From positions 5,767,378 through 5,831,377 of the forward strand of contig NC_087381.1 in the NCBI RefSeq assembly GCF_963675165.1: 64,000 nt of DNA, written 5' to 3'. Position 1 is the first letter of the stretch. Each line of letters begins with the position of its first letter. The notes beneath the pieces are model-generated. The model was not told the DNA's origin. It saw nothing but the letters and a program-made list of their open reading frames with translations, and did no database searches. Origin of the DNA: Halichondria panicea. Taxonomy: Eukaryota; Porifera; Demospongiae; Suberitida; Halichondriidae. The position numbers and the translations under genes are program-made. Positions 20,511 to 31,438 of this stretch are shown piece after piece.

Positions 20511-22711
20511 ATGGCCTCCAATACCAACTCCTCTGCAACTTGTGGTATATGCTCAGAGCTGTACCAAGATCCACGCATGCTCAATTGCCTACACTCATTC
20601 TGCAAAAAATGCTTGGAAAAGAGACTCGACGAAGGACCTTCCAAATCGAGCCTAGCCTGCCCCACGTGCAATGAATCTTCCTCTCTGTCTAGTCGTGGTA
20701 TAGAGTCATTATCAAAAGATCTTATGAAGCAGAGGTGGCTGAATTTGAAGGCTTGATCAAAGGTGACAAATCTGTTTCTTGCGATGACTGTGTGAAGCGC
20801 GGACCTGCTGCCTTCTTTTGTTGTAGCTGCTGTGAATTTCTTTGTGAAAATTGTGGCGACCATCATCGCTCCTCAAGAAAAACTAAAACCCACGAGTTAG
20901 TTAGTTGCACTAAAGAAGGTGGAAAGGAAAATATATTCAAGAGCGTAGCTCACAAGCCTCTTACCTGCTCAGTGCACTCGAAGGAATCTCTCGACTATTA
21001 CTGCAACACATGCAACGACCTGCTCTGTATTCGCTGTGTGGTTGGAAAGCATAAGGAACATGCTTACGAAGAAATGGATTCTGTTCGAGAGAAGGAGAAA
21101 TCCGAGCTTATTTCTTGCCTTGGGAAAACCGAGGCTGCAAAGGACAAGTTGAAGAACTCCATTTCACGAGTAGAAAAAGTTATGCAAGGTGTTCAAGCAA
21201 ATCACAAGGAAGTCGATCACAAAATCAATGACATTTTCAACCACCTTCAGCATAAACTAAAAGCTCGAAAAGATGCACTCTGGGCCAAAAGCGCTGATGT
21301 GGCACTCGGCAAGGAGACAGCGCTTACTCTGCAGGGCGAAGAACTCAAGAAAATGGAAAACTCACTTTCTGAAATTTGCTCAAAGTTAGAGTCGGTCACG
21401 CAAGAGTACACGGCCGTAGAAATACTTTCTGCCAAACAACCAATAACGATTAGAGCTCAACAACTTCTCGATACATTTGATAAATGCTCTCTTGATCCTT
21501 GCAAGCTAGATACAATGCCAGTATCTCTCTCTAGCACTCAACTTGAAAACGAAATCGATGCTTTTGGAGGAGTGAGTGGTGGCTGCATGCCAAGACGAAG
21601 TACAATTGATCTAGGGAAGCCAACTGCTGCTGTAGGGAGGGAGAGAAAGTTACTTTTCACTGCAAGAGATGATAATGGAAAACCTTATATTCTTGTGGGT
21701 GAGCCGGTGAAAGTTTCTCTAGCCCTGATGGGTTCAAATGAAGCAGGGATCTCCGGTGTTGTAGTTGACAAGAAGGATGGTACTTATGGTATTAGCTTCA
21801 CACCAAACGCAGCTGGTGAACACAAGCTATCCATCACCATTAGCAACGAGCAAATTGAGGAGAGTCCGTTTGCGTTTTACGTTCGACAGCCAAGAAATTA
21901 CGCTTCATTGTCCGCATGTTCTCATGCGTTTTCAATTTCTAGTAACCCTGGTGATGTTGCCGTCGATGATGACAACAATATGTACATTGCTGTATATGGA
22001 TATCATTGTATCTCAGTGTTTGATCAAAATGGTTCCAACATTCGAACCATAGGAACAGCCGGAAGCACCGGATCTGCAGACAGTCAGTTCTACCACCCAT
22101 ACGGAATTGCCTTGAAAGGAAACATCATGTATGTAGCTGACACATCTAACCATCGAATACAAAAACTTACTTTGGACGGCAAGTTCATTTCCAAGTTTGG
22201 TTCAAATGGTTCTGGGAATGGACAGTTGAGCAACCCTCGAGGAATTGCTATTGACAAGAATGGAAGAGTGTTTGTATCAGAACAGAATAATCGGCGGGTT
22301 TCCGTGTTCCAATCTGATGGTGAATTCTCTCACCACATTCAAGGCAATGCTGCTGACAATAGCACTCTCGTTAACCCATGGGGACTAGCATTTGATAATG
22401 AGGGGAATCTACATGTTGCTGACTATAGCTCCCACTTGATCAAAGTATTCACTCCAGAAGGCAATTTTGTCTCCCAGTACGGCAGTGGGATTATCCAATC
22501 TCCAGCAGGGATCGCTATTGACGATGAAGGTTTTACATTTATCGGTGAACATAACAGCACGAGCAGTCGATTGATTATTCTCAATGCCCAGCACCAGCCA
22601 GTCAATATATATAATATACGGAACTTTAATTATGTCGTTGGAGTTTGTAACGACAAAGATGGTAATGTTTTTGTGTGCGATCACAGCAATAAACGTGTCA
22701 TGAAGTACTAG
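20511..22711 (+). pseudogene. TRIM-NHL B, frameshifted after the RING domain
   Basis: Nearly identical to TRIM-NHL A and C, but 10 bases present in both of them ('cataggaaga' in C) are missing at about 20,722. Translation from ATG 20511 gives a RING-only 81-residue product. The rest of the protein (B-boxes, coiled coil, filamin, six NHL blades) is open in another frame from 20,735 to 22,711 but has no ATG until 'MDSVREKEK' near 21,074, inside B-box 2. The long second frame has no stop, so the lesion is young or the sequence there is wrong. Its 5' non-coding exon also looks damaged, with about 27 bases fewer before the donor near 19,812. A truncated RING-less protein remains possible. Confidence 0.8.
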
Positions 22712-23635
22712 CAAACAGCATAATTGTGTTTGGTATACTATAATTATAGCCTTTATTAGAACAGATTAATTATATACCATTATATTGCACGTGTAAACAA
22801 AATTTGTATAAGATGCTGATTACCATAACGGTATAGCAGGTAATTTTCGGGGGTAAAAATATCATAGGTAATATTTTCGTGGTTGGAAATTGCCACTGCA
22901 GGTAAAGGTAAGCAAGGTTGCTTCATTCGTGGGTAAAATATTCGTGGTCAGACATTAATTAGTGGTCATGCATGCAGACTTTCAAATGAAAACAATGAAA
23001 ATTACCCGCTAATGCAGTATACGTATAATTATATATCAAAGGTTTTTCGAAGGGCTACAAAAACAGTTGAAATCGGACGTTTGCAACATACACGCTAGAT
23101 GGACAATTACAGCATAGATACTATAAATTACAGTATAACTCCGAAAACATTAATATTGCCTACAGTAGACTCCGGTCACCCTTGAGACCATGCAGGTTAT
23201 AGTAGTCACCAAGCAGCGGTCCCACGAAATCAATCCATTCAACTTGGCCTAAATATTGCTTATAACCAAGCAAAGAGATCGTCAACATACAAATACAGCT
23301 AGCTGCCTTATCAAAAATGAACATAATCCATGCACTTTACTTTTCATAATAATTATAATAACCATTTCCATTGTTCAATGATGCACTATACCTGTGATAC
23401 ACATCAACAAAGTAAAGAGAGTAACATAAAATATTTAGTGAGAGAAGTAGGAAAACAAAACCAAAATAACTCCAGTGCAACAGAAAGAGAAGAGAGCTTG
23501 AATGGATTGGGTTCAGTACAAAACATACTCATTGCAACACATACATAAGAATAACACATACCATATAATTATAGGGTGGGTGGGTAATAAAGAGCAATTA
23601 GATTGACTAATAACAGGGGCAGAAGGGGGAGGTTG
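22712..23635. other. Intergenic, with a degenerate inverted-repeat element
   Basis: This lies between the ends of TRIM-NHL B and the CTDSPL2-like fragment. Around 22,829-23,022 the ends 'ggtatagcaggtaattttcg' and 'gaaaattacccgct' mark a member of the 'accgtatagcgggtaa' family. The segment 23,340-23,570 is the counterpart of 31,150-31,380. No gene seen. Confidence 0.6.
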
Positions 23636-25536
23636 TTAATGTTCTCTTGGTAGCTCAGAGCTATCGTTAGTTTGGCAAGTTTGAGAGTCTTGTGGTAACA
23701 GTTCGTGAACGCGATACTTGTCTCGAATATAAGGCCGAACATCATCATCCTGTGAATAGTGTGTGTGTTTGAGGGATACGAAATAAGCAAATGCATCTTG
23801 TAATGAGCTACGCAGTGGAACACGGGGCACTGTATAGTCACACCACTCTATACGACTATACAAACTTATAGTGTCTGAAATTACTGTTGGTTTTGCCCCA
23901 TAAGTCTTTATTCTACTTCAGTATTGAATGGATATAGCTACTGCACACATGGTTACACACAACCTACAGTGCTGCAAAGCTTGCACCATGCACCCTTGTC
24001 TAGGAGTGACTCCAAGAAGGGCACCATTTGCATGAGCTCAGAGTCAGTATCCTCCACAAACCAACTAGAGATAGGGACACCATTAGACATCTGTAGTAGA
24101 GAAACACACACGGTGCATTACTGAGGATTGAACACTATATACACACACGTGGCAGCACTGTTTACACTGTCAATTAAATCACAGATAACTTTACACAAAT
24201 AATTTCACACCATGTTGTAATAGGATGTTTGTAAGCTCAGGGCTCAGAAAATACCACCCTTACAACATTGGACTACTTAGCCTTGAGAACAAAATGCTAT
24301 ACACCAGTAGTACACAACACACAATCAATACATTACTGCATTACCTGATAGCCAAAAGCTTGCGGTGAATTGTCCACTATAATGACTTTGAGAGATCATG
24401 TCCGAGAATACCGAGCTCTTTGATAAACAGGCCCCCTACACAAACACAGTGCTCACGAAACAATCGGTGTTGTACCAGCTTGCGATGAGGGTCCAGTAGA
24501 TTCATCAGCTTATCTGCGTACTCTTTAGTGGAGGCTGTGAAAAGGATGACCTGTGTGGTGGGCGGGGGTTAGTGATCTTTACCTGATACAATACGCATTG
24601 TAATCACACATTGCTTGCGTTTCATTGTACAGTTGTAACTTTGATGATCTCTACCTGTCTTGTACTTCAAGAAAATTATGTGCATTTATAATTCAATATT
24701 ATTGTATAATTATGTACCCCCCATAAGTAGTATTACTACCACTACACTTGCACAGCACTAGGAGTCAATTTAATTGCAGGGAGGACAGTTTAATACATCG
24801 ATTAAAATACAATTAATATCAATGCTAGCTAGTTCAGGGCCAGTTACCTCAAACTTCTGTGATACTCTCTCAAGGAACTCTCTAGAGAACGGCCTCAGTC
24901 TAACGGAGACAGTGTAGTTGGTGCCACTGAAGTCAATGTTGAATGTGAAGTCAGGGTTGTCCAAATGTGTGAGACTGCAGTGAACTAACGTCTCATCCTG
25001 TGTGTGTGTGTGGGTGAGTGGGTGTGTGTGTTAAGTGTATAGAAACCATCAAAGAACGAATGTGTAAAATTCGTTAAAACCATCGAACACTTGTACAGTA
25101 TATATAATTGGAACCTAAGTTCTAAGTGTACCCTACCATACAAAACCAGTAGAGACTGCAGCAAATCAAATATAACTGGCATAGGGATAACACACACACT
25201 CTGAATGCAGTGCTGCATGTGCACAGAAGTTTTGATGGCTAATTTTCACTCCCAACACAAACACTTGACGCAGTAAACCAGGCCTAGGACGTGGTCATAT
25301 TTGTCTATTATGTTGTTAGTACCTAACTTGACCAGTGTGGGAACAGAGTATACATGATATGATACTTATATATGGGGAAACACACTCTGACTCTGAACAG
25401 ATAGTTATTGTACATGCCACTCACCAGGTCCAGTGCTAGTGTGTATTCAAGAGCTCTCCTGGTCTTGTTGGGGAGGGCAGGAGGGCGACTCAGTATCACC
25501 TCCGGTAGAGAGGGGAGGTGCTTGATGAACGCATAG
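23636..25536 (-). pseudogene. CTDSPL2-like phosphatase, truncated duplicate (last five exons)
   Basis: Five exons match the last five of the intact gene at 31.4-39.3 kb: 25425-25536, 24848-24997, 24345-24550, 23995-24090 and 23636-23749. The upstream regulatory exons are missing. The exon at 24345-24550 is one base shorter than its intact partner (206 against 207). This shifts the frame just before the conserved 'DNSP' motif and brings a stop at once. The donor after 23995 reads 'aagggtgcat' where the intact gene has 'aaggtacag'. The 'DLDET' catalytic motif, formed across the first two exons, is still encoded. The last exon carries one extra Asp codon. It arose by the segmental duplication and is very probably not functional. 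Confidence 0.85.
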
Positions 25537-25663
25537 CTGTACACAAGAGGGAGAGGAAATAGAAATCACATTATAAATCACATTGTACAAGAAGCATGTT
25601 TTAATAGAAGACAATTAAATTGCCTAAGCAAAAAACTGCATCAATTCCTAGTCGGGAAAAGAA

Positions 25664-25704
25664 AGCCAACACTGATACAGTGCTATACTGTAACAGTGTT
25701 GGCT
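25664..25704. repeat. 41-nt hairpin where the duplicated homology fades
   Basis: 'agccaacactg' pairs with 'cagtgttggct', and inside it 'tacagt' pairs with 'actgta' around 'gctat'. Close similarity between this block and 33.4 kb of the second block weakens at this point. Confidence 0.75.
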
Positions 25705-26514
25705 TCTACTGAAACAGAAGTACATGTACGTATACGGGGACTTTCAGCATCGCTAATTTGTACACATGATTCATTATTCCTAACAATACCCACCACCTTT
25801 ACAAGACACTATAATACGACATAATGTATGCCACACAAACATACGTCAGTCATAGTAATGCTCAAACCAAAGGAAAGAGGACGAGATACACGAGTGTCTG
25901 ATATTGCAGAGTGTGTTTGTCAACACAACACATTTGGATTGTCAGCAATAGCTGAGCCAAACAAACTATCAAACGGTAGAAAAACAAACACATTCTCAAA
26001 GTCTTCTACTGAGACACGACGACTTTAGAAATGGCAAAGCAGACGTACAGTGCTTGAAGGCAAGTAGCCAATAAGACATTACACCTCCGATTGGTCTACA
26101 TGTATACAGTGTACAGTGTACTAGTTCTACGCTGAAAGTCAATCAGTTACTTAGGTCAATCGTGGTTTGTTGTCAGGCTATTCTCTTTTGCAAGCTAACG
26201 CTATTACATGTAGACTGAAGCAGCTACTAGCTAGTGCATGGTAAGTAATGTACCCAGACTTTCATAAAGGGGTGTGGCTATGTTCAATCATCAATGCAAT
26301 CTCAATTCAATTAACATAGTGGTCACAAATTTGCCTCTTTTATTATGCCTGAGAGGTGGTTATCGAGGTGGTTAGTACCAACTGATCAGTGAGGGCACAC
26401 TCCTCCCTCCCAGCACACGTTGTTGGTAGAGGGCATGTTCACTACCTCTAACAGAAACTTAAAGACCCAAACAAAAAGTATTATAATATTATGATATTTC
26501 AAGAGTTCCGTTAA
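25705..26514. other. Junction segment between the two duplicated blocks
   Basis: No recognisable exon. Similarity to 33.5-34.0 kb is faint at best. Open frames here are short and without family features. The next block of strong homology (to about 17.80 kb) begins near 26,515. Confidence 0.5.
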
Positions 26515-26570
26515 CCCATTGATAGCTGATCCCCCAAACTCTGAACCTTATGTCTCTACTTTACACTTAC

Positions 26571-27432
26571 TTTGATCAACGCCGCTGTACAGATGGATTT
26601 TGGCCAATTGACTGCTTGATTTCTGTCCGTCAATGGTTAGGGTGAAGTTCTTGTGAAAGAAACGGGTCTCAGGTTTCAACAGCAGGTTGAAGTCCCTAAA
26701 GAGAATCGTAACATTCAGTATAGGTTAGTGTGAAATGTGTGCAAGTGCTGATGAAGACTAATGATACTTGTCTGCCGTATAATTATGGGATAGTCTAGCG
26801 CTGTCTGCAATAATAGTATTGATGTGAATGGAGCTATCAAGTGTTGGATGCATGTTACAGTACACACAAGTGTTGGGTGCATGTTACAGTACACACAAGT
26901 GTTGGATGCATGTTACAGTACACACAATTTCCACTCACCTTCCAAAGGCAGTGAACTGTAGTTCTAAAGACCTCTCCCCCAGCATACTGCGTCTCACTCT
27001 GTGATGGTTCCATAGCAACGACTCGTTGTCGTAGCTGAGAGGCTCGTAGTGACGAATAAAATGGCTCAGGGCTATAATTATGTATGTGTGTGTGTGTGTG
27101 GTGTGTGGGGGCATTGCGATATTACAGTTGTAAGCTGTTCTGTGGAATGAGAAGTAAAATCGTGCATTAAAAATCAATCACCTCACCAATCTTATACATG
27201 TACCTGAATGTGTATGAGCTAGGGCACTGTGCAGTAGGTGATATAAAGCAAACAACCCTCTCTAGCTTACTATACCGTGGCCAACTACAGGTGATAGTGT
27301 ATATAATATCAGACTATCATTAAACCATTCTATCATCTCTGTCATAACACAGACACAGTACACTGTGAAGTCTCACCCTCTCCTCGGACGATCCCCAGGA
27401 GAAGAGCGACGCATAACAGGCTGTTATCATGT
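26571..27432 (-). pseudogene. Second copy of ADAM-GPCR exons 1-3, without a start codon
   Basis: Exons at 26939-27071 (133 bases) and 26571-26695 (125 bases) match exons 2 and 3 of the chimera in length, phase and splice sites. They encode an ADAM10-type prodomain ('[20 protein letters not shown]', '[10 protein letters not shown]'). The first exon ends at 27377 and keeps '[15 protein letters not shown]' of the signal peptide, but four bases are lost just upstream, so the ATG is out of frame and a stop lies upstream in the coding frame. Downstream exons are absent because homology stops near 26,515, within what was intron 3. A dead duplication remnant is the simplest reading. Confidence 0.85.
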
Positions 27433-27582
27433 AAACGACTCTATCCAACATCAGTTCAATATCTGTCCTGTGAATGTTTCAGGATTTTGAGGTGGGGCAA
27501 CCAGGTAGCTGATCTTACGGTGACACGCCCCTAAAAGTGAAATGTCGACCCTTTACCAGGTTGTTTCATTGTGGCGACATTA

Positions 27583-28102
27583 TGCGCATGCTCAGTATCA
27601 CCTTTTCTTCTCACAACTCGAACTCACACCGGTCAAGGTCAGGAACTCGTGAAGAAGAAGTAAGTATATACAGTAGTAAATGCCGTATGCCCTAAGCATC
27701 GATAAGCAATTCACAATGGATATTTACAAATACACACTATTTATTTACAAAGACTAGTCTACAGTAACTGTCTTTTGTGTATACACCAGTGCAGTGTGGT
27801 TATCTGAACAATATACATTGCAGTCTGTACAATAATCAAGACAATAAATACCCGTACATTATTATTACAATGACTGGACAATAATTTTCCAGCCCATTGA
27901 ATGAATGTGTATGTAGACACTTCGAGCAAATGCTTAAATGGCCCGGATTGCAGTAGAGTCAGTAGATATGTACTGATGTGTATACCTGATTTTATGTACA
28001 GGAACTCCCCGAAGCAAATCACCCCACTATAGTTACAAAACTGTTAAACCATAAAACAAGAAACATTCCAAGAAAGTGTTATCTGCCCTCACTAACTCAA
28101 CT
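27583..28102 (+). promoter_or_regulatory. Promoter, first exon and 5' intron of TRIM-NHL C
   Basis: 'tgcgcatgctcagta' at 27,583-27,597 is followed by the non-coding exon (end 27659, donor 'gtaagtata') and an intron to the acceptor at 28001. The exon then continues to ATG 28103. The arrangement matches TRIM-NHL A base for base over long stretches. Confidence 0.7.
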
Positions 28103-30304
28103 ATGGCCTCCAATACCAACTCCTCTGCAACCTGTGGTATATGCTCAGAGCTGTACCAAGATCCACGCATGCTCAATTGCCTACACTCATTCTGCAAAAA
28201 ATGCCTAGAAAAGAGACTCGACGAAGGACCTTCCAAATCGAGCCTAGCCTGCCCCACGTGCAATGAATCCTCCTCTCTGTCTAGTCGTGGTATAGAGTCA
28301 TTATCAAAAGATCATAGGAAGACTTATGAAGCAGAGGTGGCTGAATTTGAAGGCTTGATCAAAGGTGACAAATCTGTTTTTTGCGATCACTGTGTGAAGG
28401 GGCAAGCTGCCTTCTTTTGTTGTAGCTGCTGCGAGTTTCTCTGTGAGAAATGTGCCGACCATCATCGCTCATGGAGGAAGACTAAAAACCACGAGTTAGT
28501 TAGCTGTACTAAAGAAGGTGGAAAGGAAAATATATTCAAGAGCGTAGCTCACAAGCCTCTCACCTGCTCAGTGCACTCGAAGGAATCTCTCGACTATTAC
28601 TGCAACACATGCAACGACCTGCTCTGCATTCGCTGTGTGGTTGGAAAGCACAAAGAACATGCTTACGAAGAAATGGATTCTGTTCGAGAGAAGGAGAAAT
28701 CCGAGCTTATTTCTTGCCTTGGGAAAACCGAGGCTGCAAAGGACAAGTTGAAGAATTCCATTTCACAAGTGGAAAAGGTCATGCAAGGTGTTCAAGCTAA
28801 ACACAAGGAAGTCGATCAGAAAATCAATGACATTTTCAACCACCTTCAGCGTAAACTAAAAGCTCGAAAAGATGCACTCTTGGCCAAAAGCGCTGATGTG
28901 GCACTCGGCAAGGAGACAGCGCTTACTCTCCAGAGCGAAGAACTCAAGATAATGGAAAATGCTCTTTCTGAAATCTGCTCAAAGTTAGAATCAGTTACAG
29001 AAAAGTACACAGCCGTAGAAATGCTATCTGCCAAACAACCGATAACAATTCGTGCTCAACAACTTCTCGACAACTTTGATAAATGCTCTCTTGATCCTTG
29101 CAAGCTAGATATAATGCCAGTATCTCTCTCTAGCACTCAACTTGAAAACGAAATCGATGCTTTTGGAGCAGTGTGTGGTGGTTGCATGCCAGGACAAAGT
29201 ACAATCGATCTAGTGAAGCCAACTGCTGCTGTAGGGAAGGAGAGAAAGTTACTTCTCACTACAAGAGATGAAAATGGAAAACCTTATACTCGTGGGGGTG
29301 AACTGGTGAAAGTTTCGCTAGCCCTAATGGGTTCGAATGAAGCAGGTATTTCTGGTGTTGTAGTCGACAAGAAGGATGGTACTTATGGTATTAGCTTCAC
29401 ACCAAACGCAGCTGGTGAACACAAGTTATCCATCACCATTAGCAACGAGCAAATTGAGGAGAGTCCGTTTGCACTCTGTGTTCGACAGCCGAGAGATTAC
29501 GCTTCGTTGTCTGCTAGTTCTCGTACGTTTTCAGTTTCTAGTTCTTCTGGTGATGTTGCCGTTGATGATGACAACAATGTGTACATTGCTGAACAAGGTT
29601 ATCACTGCATCTCAGTGTTTAATCAAAATGGTTCCAATGTTCGAACCATAGGAACAGCCGGAGGTAGCGGATCTGCGGACGGTCAGTTTAGTGGCCCACT
29701 TGGAATTGCTTTAAAAGGAGATATCATGTATGTAGCTGACACAGATAACAATCGAATAAAAAAGCTTTCTTTGGACGGCAAGTTTATTTCCAAGTTCGGT
29801 TCAAGTGGTTCTGGGAATGGCCAGTTGAGCAACCCTCGGGGAATTGCTATTGACAAGAATGGAAGAGTGTTTGTATCAGATTACAGTAATCGGCGTGTTT
29901 CCGTGTTCCAATCTGATGGTGAATTCTCTCACCACATTCAAGGCAGCGCTGCTGATGATAGTGCTCTCAGTAACCCATGGGGATTAGCATTTGATAATGA
30001 CGGGGATCTACATGTTGCTGATTATAGCTCCCACTTGATCAAAGTGTTCACTCTAAAAGGCAATTTTCTTTCCCAGTACGGCAGTGGGATTATCACATCT
30101 CCAGCAGGGATCGCTATTGACGATGAAGGATTAATATTTATTGGTGAATTCAACAGCACGAGCAGTCGATTGATTATTCTCAATGCCCAGCACCAGCAAG
30201 TTCATACTCTACAGAACTTTAATTTTGTCGATGGAGTTTGCACCGACAAATATGGTAATGTCTTTGTGTGCGATTACAAGAACAAAAATGTCATGAAGTA
30301 CTGA
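28103..30304 (+). CDS. TRIM-NHL protein C
   Basis: An intact single coding exon of 733 residues with RING, B-box 1, B-box 2, coiled coil, filamin domain and six NHL blades, as in TRIM-NHL A. The N-terminal half is almost the same as A and B. Differences gather in the NHL part: 'YIAEQGYH' where A has 'YIAVTGYH', 'VSDYSNRR' where A has 'VSEFSNRR', and 'CDYKNKNVMKY' where A has 'CDYNNYRVMKY'. It also has two more residues ('TSS' insertion region near blade 5) than A. Expected role is an E3 ubiquitin ligase with an NHL substrate-recognition propeller; the substrate is unknown. It is the TRIM member of the second duplicated block and lies head to head with the dead ADAM fragment. Confidence 0.95.
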   Translation: MASNTNSSATCGICSELYQDPRMLNCLHSFCKKCLEKRLDEGPSKSSLACPTCNESSSLSSRGIESLSKDHRKTYEAEVAEFEGLIKGDKSVFCDHCVKGQAAFFCCSCCEFLCEKCADHHRSWRKTKNHELVSCTKEGGKENIFKSVAHKPLTCSVHSKESLDYYCNTCNDLLCIRCVVGKHKEHAYEEMDSVREKEKSELISCLGKTEAAKDKLKNSISQVEKVMQGVQAKHKEVDQKINDIFNHLQRKLKARKDALLAKSADVALGKETALTLQSEELKIMENALSEICSKLESVTEKYTAVEMLSAKQPITIRAQQLLDNFDKCSLDPCKLDIMPVSLSSTQLENEIDAFGAVCGGCMPGQSTIDLVKPTAAVGKERKLLLTTRDENGKPYTRGGELVKVSLALMGSNEAGISGVVVDKKDGTYGISFTPNAAGEHKLSITISNEQIEESPFALCVRQPRDYASLSASSRTFSVSSSSGDVAVDDDNNVYIAEQGYHCISVFNQNGSNVRTIGTAGGSGSADGQFSGPLGIALKGDIMYVADTDNNRIKKLSLDGKFISKFGSSGSGNGQLSNPRGIAIDKNGRVFVSDYSNRRVSVFQSDGEFSHHIQGSAADDSALSNPWGLAFDNDGDLHVADYSSHLIKVFTLKGNFLSQYGSGIITSPAGIAIDDEGLIFIGEFNSTSSRLIILNAQHQQVHTLQNFNFVDGVCTDKYGNVFVCDYKNKNVMKY

Positions 30305-31438
30305 CAATAATTATAATTATTCATTGTACGTGTTTGGTCTACAATAAAACATAGTTATTATTGCGTGTACAATGTGTGTACAAATAAAAACATTTGGGGC
30401 CAAAATAAATTTATAAAAATGTAATTATACCGATGTTATTAGGGCGACATTTGTGTGGGTCCTCCACAAAAATTAGGTCTACGAAAAAAAAATTTAGCTA
30501 AAGAAAGACACAATGTATGTCGTTTGACCAGATAGGATTCAACGAAATACTTTTAGAGGCCATTTCTTAAGTACCTCGAAAATGTCGCGCTATATACGGT
30601 ATATATATATATAATTATATATAATTTATACCGTTAATATAATTATAGCAATATCAAATTAAGATCAGCTATATACTATATTGAAATCAATCGGACGTTC
30701 GCAACACAAGCTATAGTTATGGACAATTTACCGAAAAAAGAGATACATTTTATTATTGTAGAAAGTGGACAATTTTGGGTCCTTTAAAGCACACATCATT
30801 ATCGGAGCACTTTCATAGAACTACGTATAAGATAATATTGAAATCTGGCTGACCTTTGCATAACTCCCAAAACAGGCGAGGTAGAAAAAAAAACCGACCT
30901 ACTATTTACATAATTATAATAGCACGTGCATGCACACACCATCTAGAGAGGTATATATATATAGTCAAATACCACACATGCATGCACCCAACTGTCCCAC
31001 AAAACCAATCCATTAATTCAACTTGGCCTGAATTGCTTATAATATAGAGAGAGCAGATCGTCAATATGCAGATAAATAATTATGTCTTATTAAACTGTCA
31101 AAAAGTATTTTTGAACATTCTCACATGCACTTGGAAAACTTTACTTTCCATAATAATTATAATTATTGTTCAATGATGCACTATACCTGTGATACACATC
31201 AACAAAGTAAAGAGGGTAACATAAAATATTTAGTGAGAGAAGTAGGAAAACAAAACCAAAATAACTCCAGTGCAACAGAAAGAGAAGAGAGCTTGAATGG
31301 ATTGGGTTGTACAAAACATACTCAGTGCAACACATACATAAGAATAACACATATACCATATAATTATAGGGTGGGTGGGTAATAAAGAGCAATTAGATTG
31401 GCTAATAATAGGGGCAGTGTAAGGAAGGGGGGAGGTTG
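30305..31438. other. Intergenic between TRIM-NHL C and the CTDSPL2-like gene
   Basis: AT-rich 3' flanks of two convergent genes. From about 31,150 the sequence is the counterpart of 23,350-23,630. A 'ccgtatatat' and 'cctcgaaaatgtc' stretch near 30,570-30,600 may be an end of the 'accgtatagcgggtaa' element family. No gene seen. Confidence 0.55.
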
